A stretch of DNA of 64,000 nucleotides from Micromonospora sediminimaris (GCA_900112325.1 FOLJ01000024.1:1-64000); one strand, 5' to 3'. Positions 49,762 to 58,624 are shown, counted from the stretch's first letter. Numbers and translations: made by a program. Notes: generated by a model not told the origin, from the sequence alone.

Positions 49762-51162
49762 ATGACGGTGCAGGTGTCGGTCATCACGACGTCGTCCCTC
49801 GGCGACCGCAGCTACCTGGCGACCGACGGCCGGATCGCGGTCGTGGTGGACCCGCAGCGCGACATCGACCGGGTGCTGTACCTCGCCGGCGCGGCCGGCG
49901 TGCGGATCACCCACGTGGTCGAGACGCACCTGCACAACGACTACGTCTCCGGCGGGCTGGACCTGGCCCGGCTGACCGGGGCGCGCTACCTGGTGGCCGC
50001 CGCCGACGAGGTCGGTTTCGACCGGGTACCGGTCGACGACGGCGACGTCATCGAGGTGTCGGAGGCGCTGCGACTGCGGGCCGTGGCCACCCCGGGCCAC
50101 ACCTTCCACCACCTGTCGTACGTACTCGACGAGGCCACCGGGGCGGGCTGGACCCCGGCGGGGGTCTTCACCGGAGGATCGCTGCTGTTCGGCACCACCG
50201 GCCGCACCGACCTCCTCGGTGCCGAGCACGCACACGAGTTGGCCCAGCGTCAGCACACCTCGGCGAAGCGGCTCGCCGACCTGCTGCCCGACGGTGCGCA
50301 GGTGTGGCCCACCCACGGCTTCGGCAGCTTCTGCTCGGCCAGCCAGGCCGACGCCCCGGACTCGACAATCGGCCGGGAGAAGCAGGTCAATCCGGTCTTC
50401 CGGCTGGCCGCGACCGAGTTCGTCACCGAAACCCTGGCCGGTCTGGACGCCTACCCGGCGTACTACGCGCACATGGGGGTGGCCAACAGCGCCGGCCCGG
50501 CACCGGTGGACCTCACCCCGGTGGCCCGGGCCGACGCCGCGCAGCTACGGGAACGCATCGCCGCCGGGGAGTGGGTGGTCGACCTGCGACACCGCAAGGC
50601 GTACGCGGTCTCGCACCTGGCTGGCACGGTGAGCCTCGGTCTCGACGGCCCCATGTCGACCTGGCTCGGCTGGCTGATCGACTGGGGCACTCCGGTCACG
50701 CTGCTGGCCGAGACGCCGGAGCAGGTCGCCGACGCCCAGCGCGAGCTGGTCCGGATCGGCATCGACCGGCCCGCCGCCCAGGCGACCGGAACTCCGGGGC
50801 AGTGGGCCGACAAGCCCGCCGAGCTGCGGGAGCTGCTCGTCGCGGACTTCCCGGCGCTGGCTGCCGCGCAGGCCGGGAACCCGCCGGCCGGGCTGCCCGC
50901 CCCGCAGGTCGTCCTCGACGTGCGGCTGGGCAACGAGTGGCGGGACGGACACGTCGAGGGTGCCGTGCACGTACCGCTGCCCGAGCTGCCCCGCCGGATG
51001 GCCGACATCCCGGGCGGTTCCGTCTGGGTGCACTGCGGGTCCGGCTACCGGGCCGCCCTCGCCGCCTCCCTGCTAGCCAATGTCGGCCGCGACGTGGTGC
51101 TCGTCAACGACACCTTCGGCAACGCCGAGTCGGCCGGCGTACGACTCGACCGCAACGCCTGA
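49762..51162 (+). CDS. metallo-beta-lactamase/rhodanese persulfide-handling protein
   Basis: 466 residues. Residues 1-245 are a metallo-beta-lactamase fold (ETHLHNDYVSGG, TPGHTFHHLSY, GRTDL) of the persulfide dioxygenase-like group. A degenerate rhodanese follows (VVDLRHRKAYAVSHLAG, no cysteine), then an active-looking rhodanese with HCGSGYRA near the C-terminus. It probably oxidises or transfers sulfane sulfur. The upstream CsoR/CstR-type palindrome fits induction by reactive sulfur. ATG at 49762. Its last 118 bases overlap the antisense tail of the truncated response regulator. Confidence 0.88.
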   Translation: MTVQVSVITTSSLGDRSYLATDGRIAVVVDPQRDIDRVLYLAGAAGVRITHVVETHLHNDYVSGGLDLARLTGARYLVAAADEVGFDRVPVDDGDVIEVSEALRLRAVATPGHTFHHLSYVLDEATGAGWTPAGVFTGGSLLFGTTGRTDLLGAEHAHELAQRQHTSAKRLADLLPDGAQVWPTHGFGSFCSASQADAPDSTIGREKQVNPVFRLAATEFVTETLAGLDAYPAYYAHMGVANSAGPAPVDLTPVARADAAQLRERIAAGEWVVDLRHRKAYAVSHLAGTVSLGLDGPMSTWLGWLIDWGTPVTLLAETPEQVADAQRELVRIGIDRPAAQATGTPGQWADKPAELRELLVADFPALAAAQAGNPPAGLPAPQVVLDVRLGNEWRDGHVEGAVHVPLPELPRRMADIPGGSVWVHCGSGYRAALAASLLANVGRDVVLVNDTFGNAESAGVRLDRNA

Positions 51163-51521
51163 CCGCGGGCCGGGCTGGCCCGAACGCCGCCGTAGTGGTC
51201 GAGGTCCACCAGGTTGATCGCGTCGATCGCCGCTCCGGTGTCCGCGTACGCGGTAAGCAGCACCCGGCGCGCGGCGGGGAACAGGTCCATCGCGGCTTCC
51301 AGGAACTCGATGCCGGTCATCTCCGGCATCCGGTAGTCGGCCAGCAGCAGCGCCACCTGCTCGCCACGCAGCTTGACCTCGCGTAACGCCTCCAGTGCCT
51401 CCGGCCCGGAGGTGGCACGGACCACCCGGTACCGGTCGCCGTAGCGGCGCCGGATGTCCCGTGCGACCGCCCGGGAGACCGCCGGGTCGTCGTCGACGGA
51501 AAGGATCACCGGGTTCGCCAT
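51045..51521 (-). pseudogene. truncated response regulator (REC domain remnant)
   Basis: The frame starts at the ATG at 51521 with NPVILSVDDDPAVSRAVARD and keeps the phosphoacceptor D62 (LLADYRMPEMTG) and the LLTAYAD strand. After DLDHY (about 51192) homology ends, just before the conserved Lys-Pro of the fold, and the frame runs on as antisense of the gene at 49762. Intact relatives continue into a thioredoxin reductase-like flavoprotein. That part is missing here, so this looks like a deletion remnant. Confidence 0.7.
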
Positions 51522-51623
51522 GGGCCCATGAACCACGCCGGTGTTTCCGTCGTCGTTGCCGCGACAGCCACGGCCGTCGGACGGTGTGCCACGCCGCAAC
51601 CCCCGGTGACGAGGTCCGTCGCA

Positions 51624-52205
51624 CTAGGTGCGGATGCCGCGCAGCAGGATGTCGATGTACAGCTCGGTGTCCCCCCCGACCTGCACCGTGCGCTGCAACC
51701 CGCAGAACAACGCCCGGACGTCATCGGCGGTGATCTCCGGCCGGATGGCCCCGGCCTCGCGGGCCCGCTCCAGCAGCCGGTCGACAGCCTCGGCGAGCGC
51801 TTGCACCAGCTCCGTCGTCTGCGGGTTGGCGGTGTCGGGGGTGGCCAGCACGACGGCTAGCGCCGGGTCGTCGCGCTGGTGTTCCAGCGCGGCTCGGAGC
51901 AGGCGGGCCAGGCCGGCGGCGACGTCGGGACAGGCCAGGGCCTGCTCGGCCGCCTGCACCAGCAGGGCGAACCGCTCGGCGGCCAGCGACTCCAGCAGCG
52001 CCTGCCGACTGGGGAAGTGCCGGTAGACGGTGCCGACGCCGACCCCGGCGGCCTTGGCGACCGCATTCATCGGCAGGTCCAGGTCGCCGGCGGCGACCCG
52101 GTCGCGGGCGGCCCGCAGCATCCGGGCACGCACCCTGGCCGAGTCCGCCCGGAGGGAATCGGTGTTGGTCCTCGGCCCACCCGTCACGGTACGAGGATAA
52201 TCCAT
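51624..52205 (-). CDS. TetR family repressor
   Basis: 193 residues from the ATG at 52205. The N-terminal helix-turn-helix is clear (LPMNAVAKAAGVGVGTVYRHFPSRQALLESL, about residues 45-75) and the C-terminal helical domain would bind a ligand. It is divergent from an SDR gene, and the gap holds two palindromes with ATCCG half-sites that are good candidates for its operators. It probably represses itself and the SDR gene. The ligand cannot be deduced. Confidence 0.88.
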   Translation of the reverse strand: MDYPRTVTGGPRTNTDSLRADSARVRARMLRAARDRVAAGDLDLPMNAVAKAAGVGVGTVYRHFPSRQALLESLAAERFALLVQAAEQALACPDVAAGLARLLRAALEHQRDDPALAVVLATPDTANPQTTELVQALAEAVDRLLERAREAGAIRPEITADDVRALFCGLQRTVQVGGDTELYIDILLRGIRT

Positions 52206-52215
52206 CCGGAAACTT

Positions 52216-52234
52216 AGCGGATGAACTATCCGCT
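52216..52234. promoter_or_regulatory. palindromic operator 1 (TetR/SDR intergenic)
   Basis: AGCGGATGAACTATCCGCT is a perfect 7+5+7 palindrome 11 bases from the TetR start codon. Its CGGAT/ATCCG half-sites recur in the second palindrome at 52261. It is probably the TetR repressor's own site. Confidence 0.65.
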
Positions 52235-52260
52235 GACATGCTACGGTCGCCACCTGAGAT

Positions 52261-52275
52261 CGGATAAGTAATCCG
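52261..52275. promoter_or_regulatory. palindromic operator 2 (TetR/SDR intergenic)
   Basis: CGGATAAGTAATCCG, a 5+5+5 palindrome with the same half-sites and spacer length as operator 1. The centres are 43 bases apart, about four helical turns. It lies 26 bases before the SDR start codon. Confidence 0.6.
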
Positions 52276-52300
52276 CTCCTGACCCGACTGGAGGCGTGCC

Positions 52301-53227
52301 ATGCCCGTTGCCTGGACGCTCGACGAGATACCCGACCAGACCGGCCGCACCGCCGTCGTCACCGGTGCCAGCAGCGGCCTCGGCCTGGTCGCCGCCGAAC
52401 ACCTCGCTGCCCACGGCGCAACCGTGATCATGGCGGTCCGCGACCCGGCCAAGGGTGAGTTGGCCCGCTCCGGAATGTCCGGCAACCTCAAGGTGCGGCG
52501 ACTCGACCTCGCCGACCTCGACTCGGTCCGGGCCTTCGCCGCGCAGTTACGCGACGAGGGTCACGAGATCGACCTGCTGCTCAACAACGCCGGGGTCGGC
52601 GCCGTCCCGCACGCGCACTCCGCGCAGGGGTACGAGCGGGTCTTCGCCACCAATCACCTCGGTCACTTCGCCCTCACCGGCCTGCTCCTGGACCTCTTCC
52701 GGACGGATCGCGATCCACGGGTGGTGACCGTCAGTTCCGCCTACTACCGCCTGCTGCGCGGCGGGCCGGATCTGGACGACCTCGCCGGCGCCCCGGCAAC
52801 CTCGCGGATCGAGCGGTACATCCACTCCAAGCAGGCGAACGTCCTGTTCGGCATGGAACTGGACCGTAGACTGCGCCACGCCGGCAGCCCGGTACGCAGC
52901 TTCCTGGCCCATCCCGGCATGGCCCGTACGTCGATGCCGGCCCAGGCCAGCGGTTGGGCCGAGCGTGCCGTGGTCAATTTCCAGGGTCTCCTGGTAGCCC
53001 GTAGTGCGGTGCGAGGCACCGTTCCGCTGCTCTACGCCGCCACGAGTCCGACCGCGCAGACCGGCGTCCTGCTCGGCCCCTCGCTGCGCAAGTGGGATGA
53101 CCGGGTCCACGCCCGCCCGATCGTCGCACCCGGCAACGACAGTGGCCTCGCCAGCCGGCTCTGGCAGGTTTCCGAGGCCGCGACCGGAGTCCGCTACCTG
53201 AGCCCGTACGTCGAATTACGGTCCTGA
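52301..53227 (+). CDS. SDR family oxidoreductase
   Basis: 308 residues. Classic short-chain dehydrogenase: cofactor motif TGASSGLG (residues 21-28), NNAG, a serine before the catalytic site (VTVSSAYYR) and YIHSK as the YxxxK pair. The long C-terminal part resembles the protochlorophyllide reductase/retinol dehydrogenase-like group. The Arg after the D/R strand (MAVRD) suggests NADPH preference. ATG at 52301. Probably controlled by the divergent TetR protein; the substrate is unknown. Confidence 0.88.
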   Translation: MPVAWTLDEIPDQTGRTAVVTGASSGLGLVAAEHLAAHGATVIMAVRDPAKGELARSGMSGNLKVRRLDLADLDSVRAFAAQLRDEGHEIDLLLNNAGVGAVPHAHSAQGYERVFATNHLGHFALTGLLLDLFRTDRDPRVVTVSSAYYRLLRGGPDLDDLAGAPATSRIERYIHSKQANVLFGMELDRRLRHAGSPVRSFLAHPGMARTSMPAQASGWAERAVVNFQGLLVARSAVRGTVPLLYAATSPTAQTGVLLGPSLRKWDDRVHARPIVAPGNDSGLASRLWQVSEAATGVRYLSPYVELRS

Positions 53228-53271
53228 GTGGCGTTGGTCGGGTGCCCGTTGACCGGACGAGCGCCTGGTGA

Positions 53272-53853
53272 TCAGGGTCGACTCGCCAGCACGGCGCGGA
53301 ACACGACTGTCACGCTGAATGTGCTCCCGTCCACCTGGTACGCGTAGCAGCCCGGCCCGTCCACGGTGGTGACGCCCGGCAGGTCGCTCTCCTGGCTGGT
53401 CAACACGGCGTGATGCCCGTCGTCGCGGGACTCGCCGGTGTAGGAGAACGCCGCCGTCGCGCCGCCTGGCGCGTCGATCCGCGCTGCCCTCACCAGCACC
53501 GGCCCGGTGTAGCCGGAACCGATCCACCGGACCTTCTTCGAGTACGTGCCGTCCGGTTCCTGGTCCTCGTCGCGCAGTTGCAGGGCACCGTCGGCGAAGT
53601 AGTCGGCGACCGGGTACAGCGGGCCGGGCCCGAGGACCCGGGACGCCTGGTCGGGGTTGGGCCAGGGTTGCGGCTCGGTGACCGGACAGGCGTCGCCGGG
53701 CCCGGCGTTGGGCAGCTGGAGCGGCGGTGCCGTCCACCCCCTGGGCGAGGTCGCCGGTGCCGGAGACACCGGCGACGCGTCCGGCGTCGCGGCGTCGCAG
53801 GCCGCGCTCGACGCGAGCAGAACGACGGCGCTCACCCTCGCCCACCGCGTCAT
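53272..53853 (-). CDS. putative lipoprotein
   Basis: 193 residues with a lipoprotein signal: basic start, hydrophobic core and the lipobox SSAAC at residues 15-19. The mature part starts with a Pro/Ser/Ala-rich linker and continues as a beta-rich domain with two cysteines (DACPV and GPGCYAY) that could pair. It is probably anchored on the outer face of the membrane. I recognise no family. It is convergent with the SDR gene. Confidence 0.75.
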   Translation of the reverse strand: MTRWARVSAVVLLASSAACDAATPDASPVSPAPATSPRGWTAPPLQLPNAGPGDACPVTEPQPWPNPDQASRVLGPGPLYPVADYFADGALQLRDEDQEPDGTYSKKVRWIGSGYTGPVLVRAARIDAPGGATAAFSYTGESRDDGHHAVLTSQESDLPGVTTVDGPGCYAYQVDGSTFSVTVVFRAVLASRP

Positions 53854-53922
53854 CTCCGCAGTATCGACCGGTCAGGTCATCCGCGCAGCCCCCTTCACCC
53901 GGATCTTCCGGTTCCGCGGTTG

Positions 53923-55245
53923 CTACGAGGCGGGCCCGGACGTCCGACGCGCCCGTTTCAGCAGCGCCCTACGCTCGGCATCGCCGGACACCCGGTCCGC
54001 CGCCGCGCGGAACAGCTCCGCTGCCCGCTCCCGGTCGCCCTGTCGGGCGACGAGATCCGCCTCCACCGCCAGGGTCAACGGATAGCCGTCGAGCCCGCCA
54101 CCGACGCGCGCCTCGGCGAGCAGGGCCAACCCGGTCGCCGGCCCGTACGCGTAACCGTGCGCGACGGCCCGGTTCAGGGCGACCACCGGGGTGGGCTGCA
54201 CCTGGACGAGTTGGTCGTAGCACTCGGCGATCCGTCGCCAGTCGGTGGCGTCGGCGCTGGGCGCGGTGGCGTGGCACGCCGCGATCCGGGCCTGCCAGAC
54301 GTACGGGCCGGACCCGGCGAGGCCGGTGAGCAGGCGGTCGGCCTCGGCGATCGCCGCGTGGTCCCACCGGGACCGGTCCTGTCGATCGAGCGGGATCAGC
54401 TCCCCGTCGGTGTCCCGCCGGGCGGTACGGCGGGAGTGTTGCAGCAGGCACAGCGCCAGCAACGCCGTCACCTCTTCCTGCTCCGGCATGAGCCGGACCA
54501 GCAACCGGGCCAACCGGATCGCCTCCTCGGCAAAGGCCGGCTCGCCGTCCGCGTCGTAGCCCTGGGTGAACAGCAGGTAGAGCACGCCCAGCACCCCGGG
54601 CAGCCGCTCGGTCAGGGCACGCCCACGCGGTACCCGGTACGGGATACCCGCCTCGGCGATCCTCGTCTTGGCCCGGGTGAGCCGCCGGGTCATGGTGGAC
54701 TCGCTGATCAGGAAGGCGCGGGCGATGTCGGCGGTCGGCACCGCACAGATCGTCCGGAGGGTAAGCGCGACCCGTGCCTGCGGCGCGAGGGCCGGATGGC
54801 AGCAGGTGAAGATGAGCCGCAGCCGGTCGTCCACCACCTCCTCGTCCGGCATTGGTTCGGCGGTGGCGGCCGTGAGCGCCAGCACCGCCACGTCACGCAG
54901 CTTGCGCCGTTCGACCGAGGCCCGCCGCAGCACGTCGAGCAGCCGGTTACGGGCGACCGCCATCAGCCAGCCCGCCGGGTTGGTCGGCACCCCGTCCACC
55001 GGCCAGCGGTCCAGCGCCCGCTCCAGCGCCTCCTGCGTGCAGTCCTCGGCCAGCGTCCAGTCTCCGGTGATCCGGATCAGGGCAGCCACGATCCGCGGGT
55101 ACGCCTCAACAGCGGTGGCCGCGACGGCTTGCGCCGCCGCGGCCCGACCGGCCGCCGTACCCCCGTTCCCGGCGCGCCGCTGCGCCGCCGCGCCGTCGTC
55201 GTCGGTCGACGCCCGCGGCACCGCGATCTCGGCGGCCGGATCCAT
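53923..55245 (-). CDS. ECF42-type RNA polymerase sigma factor
   Basis: 440 residues from the ATG at 55245. Region 2 is visible (DWTLAEDCTQEALERALDRWP, residues 60-80) and region 4 with a helix-turn-helix (TADIARAFLISESTMTRRLTRAKTRI). A long C-terminal extension with TPR-like helices (LLALCLLQHSRRTAR, ALNRAVAHGYAYG) is the mark of ECF42 sigma factors. These are always encoded beside a YCII/DGPF protein, as here: its start overlaps the stop of that gene (TGATG). No anti-sigma factor is present, in line with the group. Confidence 0.9.
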   Translation of the reverse strand: MDPAAEIAVPRASTDDDGAAAQRRAGNGGTAAGRAAAAQAVAATAVEAYPRIVAALIRITGDWTLAEDCTQEALERALDRWPVDGVPTNPAGWLMAVARNRLLDVLRRASVERRKLRDVAVLALTAATAEPMPDEEVVDDRLRLIFTCCHPALAPQARVALTLRTICAVPTADIARAFLISESTMTRRLTRAKTRIAEAGIPYRVPRGRALTERLPGVLGVLYLLFTQGYDADGEPAFAEEAIRLARLLVRLMPEQEEVTALLALCLLQHSRRTARRDTDGELIPLDRQDRSRWDHAAIAEADRLLTGLAGSGPYVWQARIAACHATAPSADATDWRRIAECYDQLVQVQPTPVVALNRAVAHGYAYGPATGLALLAEARVGGGLDGYPLTLAVEADLVARQGDRERAAELFRAAADRVSGDAERRALLKRARRTSGPAS

Positions 55246-55580
55246 CACTGCTCGAAGTCGGCGAACGGGCGGAGTTCGATCCGCCCGGCCCAGGCCATCG
55301 GATGTGCACGGGCCACTTCGATCGCCTCGTCCAGATCGGCGCACTCCAGCAGGTCGAAGCCGACGATCATCTCCTTGACCTCGGCGAACGGCCCGTCGGA
55401 GACCAGCAGTTGGCCTTTGCGTACCCGTACCGTGGTGGCGGCCGACGCCGGAGCCAGCTGGGCGCCCTGGAGGCGTCGGCCGGCCGCGTCGTTTTCCGCC
55501 ACCCACACCTCGACGTCCGGGTGGTTGCTCGGCTCGGGGTCCGGCTCCGGATCGGTGCAGACCAGCATCATGTACTTCAC
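55245..55580 (-). CDS. YCII/DGPF-domain protein
   Basis: 111 residues from a GTG at 55580 (V-K-Y-M-M-L-V start, AAAGG upstream). The signature VSDGPFAEVKEMIVGFDLLE and the closing RIELRPFADF identify the YCII-related DGPF domain. Partners of ECF42 sigma factors are of this type and may sense or regulate the response. It is translationally coupled to the sigma factor gene. Confidence 0.9.
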   Translation of the reverse strand: MKYMMLVCTDPEPDPEPSNHPDVEVWVAENDAAGRRLQGAQLAPASAATTVRVRKGQLLVSDGPFAEVKEMIVGFDLLECADLDEAIEVARAHPMAWAGRIELRPFADFEQ

Positions 55581-55734
55581 GTAAGTGCCTTTCGTCGAAT
55601 CGTCCCAGCGGTGGTTCCACCGACATGACGAACGGCGAACCCGGCTTCCGGACAACCGGAGGATTTCATCTTGCCCGGATTCGCCGTCAGGCGCGTTCGG
55701 TCGGCCTCGGGCGTCGCCTCGTCCGCACCGCCGG

Positions 55735-56901
55735 TCACGATTGCCGGTGTCGGCGCACGCGGTTGGCCAGCGTGTCGCCGTGCGCGATCAGGATCAGCAG
55801 TCCGGTGATGATCGCGGAGTTGACAAGCAACGACAGTTCGTGGCCCGCGACGGCGGCGATCAGAATGGCAACCATCCCGATCAGCCGTTGCCAGGAGAAC
55901 TTGCCGTGCACGGCCAGTGCCAGCAGGATCCAGCCGGTGAGAAAGAGCGTCGGCCCGGCCGCCATCGTCACGACGGCGGCCAGCTCATGGGAGAACGGCT
56001 CCATGATCATCAACCGCGATCCGACCCCGGTCGCCAGGACGCCGGCGATCATCACCAGGTGCAGGTAGCCAGCGAGCAGGCCGAGCCGGCTGCCGGGCGG
56101 TCCCATGGCCTCGATCGCGGTGCCGAGCCGCATCCCGCCGGGCACCAGGTAGAGCCGACCGAGGCTGACGGCGTTGACGAACATCAGCGCGAACGCCGCG
56201 CTCCGGCCCAGGTCGAACCCGCTCTGGCTGAACGTGATGCCGGCGGTCAGGATCAACTCCCCCAGGGCGATGATGAAGATCTGCTGGTACCGCTCGGAGA
56301 GATGCTCCCCGATGATCTGAAGGTTCTCCCAACTGCTGCGCCCCAGTCTTGGTGTCGGCCACCGCAGTCGCGCCATCGAGTAGTCCAGCACCACCGCCGC
56401 CGTCCAGAGGAGCACCTGGGCCGGTCCGACGAACGCACCGGCGAGCCAGAGCACCCCGGAGACGGCGAACCAGATCGCCACCCGCAGGGTCCGCAGTTGC
56501 AGCGGATGCCCGCGCAGGGCCGGCAGCAACAGGGCGGCCCGCCCCAGATGGATCGCCACGTACGCACCGGCGAACACCAGCGCATGTCCGGCGTACGCGG
56601 TCGGCGCTGCGGCGGCCATCAGCATCCCGCCGAACATCACCCAGAGCAGCAGCCCGCTGATCAATGGCGTACGCGGTTCGAACCAGTCGGTCGACCAGGC
56701 GGTTACGAACCAGACCCACCAGATGGCGGCCAGCAGCAGCGCCGTGCGGTACGCCCCGCCCACGCCGAGGTCGTCCTCAAGAGCGCGGGACAACCGGTTC
56801 AGCGCGAGGATGAAGGCCAGGTCGAAGAAGAGTTCCAGGAACGACGGCCGCCGGGAGACCTCGCGCCGCCGCAGCAGCCGCGCCGGCAACCCACTGGACA
56901 T
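55735..56901 (-). CDS. low temperature requirement protein A (LtrA-like)
   Basis: 388 residues from the ATG at 56901. The N-terminal signature SFLELFFDLAFILALNRL and the central WENLQIIGEHLSERYQQIFIIALGE match the LtrA family. About twelve hydrophobic segments span the chain. The function of LtrA is poorly known; it was named from a cold-growth phenotype in Listeria. It is divergent from the DUF817 gene, 138 bases away. Confidence 0.88.
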   Translation of the reverse strand: MSSGLPARLLRRREVSRRPSFLELFFDLAFILALNRLSRALEDDLGVGGAYRTALLLAAIWWVWFVTAWSTDWFEPRTPLISGLLLWVMFGGMLMAAAAPTAYAGHALVFAGAYVAIHLGRAALLLPALRGHPLQLRTLRVAIWFAVSGVLWLAGAFVGPAQVLLWTAAVVLDYSMARLRWPTPRLGRSSWENLQIIGEHLSERYQQIFIIALGELILTAGITFSQSGFDLGRSAAFALMFVNAVSLGRLYLVPGGMRLGTAIEAMGPPGSRLGLLAGYLHLVMIAGVLATGVGSRLMIMEPFSHELAAVVTMAAGPTLFLTGWILLALAVHGKFSWQRLIGMVAILIAAVAGHELSLLVNSAIITGLLILIAHGDTLANRVRRHRQS

Positions 56902-57039
56902 CCTCGCCCTCCGCGCGTCGCCGGTGATCGCACCCCAGTCGTACCACCGAACGGTCCCACTCCGACCCCGAACAGCGAGGTCAGCGCGCTGCACCGAGCC
57001 CTCGGTCCGCGCCGGCCGGCGCGCACTAACCTCGGAGCG

Positions 57040-58044
57040 ATGCAGCACACCCCCGACGGGCGGCCAACCCTCACCACGGCCGAACGCGCGATCGACGCCC
57101 GGTTCCGCGCCCGGCTGGCCCGGCTACCGCGTCACGGGCCGGGCGGGTGGTTTACCGAATTCGTGGTCTTCGGGCTCAAGCAGGCCTGGGCGTGCGTCTT
57201 CGGTGCCGCCATGCTGGCGATCATCTGTGCGGCACACCTCTGGTACCCGGACGACGCCGCGTTCGCCCGAAACGACGCCCTCACCGTCGCCGCCGTCGCC
57301 ATCCAGGTCGCCATGGTCGCGGGAAGGCTGGAGAGCCTGCGCGAACTACGGGTGATCGTCCTGTTCCACCTCGTCGGCACGGTCATGGAGCTGTTCAAGA
57401 CCCACGTCGGCTCGTGGACGTACGAGCCCGACGGGGTGCTCCGGCTAGGCGGGGTGCCCCTGTTCAGCGGCTTCATGTACGCCGCGGTCGGCTCCTATCT
57501 GGTCCGGGTGAACCGGCTGTTCGACCTGCGTTTCACGCGCTACCCGCCACGCTGGTTGACGGCCGTGGTGGCGGTCGCCATCTATCTCAACTTCTTCGCC
57601 AACCACTACCTGCCGGACGTGCGATGGCTGCTCATCACGGCAGTCGCACTCGTCTTCGGCCGCTGTGTCATGCACTTCCGGATATTCCGGGCACGATGGC
57701 GCATGCCGCTGCTGTTGGCCTTCGTCCTCGTCGCCTTCTTCATCTGGCTCGCGGAGAACATCGCCACCTGGTCGAACGCGTGGCTCTACCCGAGCCAGGT
57801 GGATGGTTGGCATCCGGTGTCACTGACGAAGCTGACGTCGTGGTTCCTCTTGATGATCATTTCGGTGGTGCTTGTCACCTGGATCTCGCCGCCGCAACCA
57901 CCCGACGACGACCGGCAGCCACCCCGCGGCACCGACGAGACCGCAGATGGCGGGCTGCCGGTCGGCCAGCAGGAGCGGCGTCGGTCGCCTCTCGAACAGC
58001 AGGTCAGCCCTGGCGGCCCTTCCACTGCGGGTTCAGCCGGTTGA
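57040..58044 (+). CDS. DUF817 family membrane protein
   Basis: 334 residues. Contains the DUF817 hallmarks FVVFGLKQAWACVFGAAML, FHLVGTVMELFKTHVGSWTYEP and GVPLFSGFMYAAVGSY, with about eight transmembrane helices. The last 50 residues are polar. TAACCT lies seven bases before the ATG, so the mRNA may be leaderless. The family is sometimes annotated as a DNA-binding homologue, but nothing here supports that. Its 3' end overlaps the convergent rpmJ gene by 41 bases. Confidence 0.85.
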   Translation: MQHTPDGRPTLTTAERAIDARFRARLARLPRHGPGGWFTEFVVFGLKQAWACVFGAAMLAIICAAHLWYPDDAAFARNDALTVAAVAIQVAMVAGRLESLRELRVIVLFHLVGTVMELFKTHVGSWTYEPDGVLRLGGVPLFSGFMYAAVGSYLVRVNRLFDLRFTRYPPRWLTAVVAVAIYLNFFANHYLPDVRWLLITAVALVFGRCVMHFRIFRARWRMPLLLAFVLVAFFIWLAENIATWSNAWLYPSQVDGWHPVSLTKLTSWFLLMIISVVLVTWISPPQPPDDDRQPPRGTDETADGGLPVGQQERRRSPLEQQVSPGGPSTAGSAG

Positions 58045-58114
58045 CCACGACCACCCGACCGCGGCGGCGTACCACCGTCGAACCCGGCTTCCGGAGGGAA
58101 CTACGTACCTTCAT
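58004..58114 (-). CDS. rpmJ: 50S ribosomal protein L36, zinc-free (C-) paralogue
   Basis: 36 residues, too short for most gene callers. It begins MKVRSSLRKPGSTVVRRRGR and ends NPQWKGRQG. The cysteines and histidine that bind zinc in the standard L36 are absent, so this is the C- form that replaces the zinc form under zinc shortage. AGGAG lies nine bases before the ATG at 58114. I looked for a Zur box upstream and did not find one. It overlaps the DUF817 gene's 3' end on the other strand. Confidence 0.85.
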   Translation of the reverse strand: MKVRSSLRKPGSTVVRRRGRVVVVNRLNPQWKGRQG

Positions 58115-58238
58115 GTCCGTTTCTCCTCGGCTCGGGTCTCACGTCGTACGCATGCAGAAACGCCGACCCCTGAGGGTGGGATTCCCGGCGCCGGGCGCAG
58201 GTCCCCGTGCCACGACCTCCACCCGGGGACCTGCCGCC

Positions 58239-58616
58239 CTAACTGTCGGCTGGAGCGGTCGGTTCGACCGCGAGCAGGGCGGCGAGTTGTCGCAGAAGCT
58301 GGGGCCGGGCGCGGTAGTAGACCCAGGTTCCGCGCCGTTCGGAGTCGACCAGACCCGCCTCGCGCAGTGCCCGCAGGTGGTGCGAGATCGTCGGGCCGCT
58401 CAGGTCGAAGGCCGGGGTCAGGTCGCAGACGCACGCCTCTCCGCCCTCGGCCGAGGCGATCATCGACATCAGTTGCAGCCGAACCGGATCGCCGAGGGCC
58501 TTGAACGCGGGCGCCAGCAGCGCGGCGGTCTCACCTGACACCCGCTGCTGCGTCAGGGGCGGGCAGCAGGGGACGGCGGTCAGATCGAGGGAAAGCGGCA
58601 CCGCCTGATTCGACAT
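58239..58616 (-). CDS. ArsR/SmtB family metalloregulator
   Basis: 125 residues. Winged helix with the ArsR-type metal site EACVCDL at the start of helix alpha-3 and the DNA-recognition helix in GPTISHHLRALREAGLV. A further Cys pair lies in PCCPPL near residue 17, as in arsenite-responsive regulators with extra N-terminal cysteines. It is divergent from a Cys-tailed flavoprotein, which it probably represses. An inverted repeat beginning at 58625, just upstream of its start codon, is the likely operator. Confidence 0.9.
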   Translation of the reverse strand: MSNQAVPLSLDLTAVPCCPPLTQQRVSGETAALLAPAFKALGDPVRLQLMSMIASAEGGEACVCDLTPAFDLSGPTISHHLRALREAGLVDSERRGTWVYYRARPQLLRQLAALLAVEPTAPADS

Positions 58617-58624
58617 GCCTCTAG

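Noticed and set aside
53410..58044. Long rightward frames at 53410-55584 and the first 485 codons before 57040
   Set aside because: They are antisense to the sigma factor, YCII and LtrA genes and have Arg/Pro/Gly-rich shadow composition; only the part from 57040 has membrane-protein character.
58115..58238. Zur box upstream of the zinc-free L36 gene
   Set aside because: No sequence close to the actinomycete Zur consensus (TGAAAATGATTTTCA type) was found.
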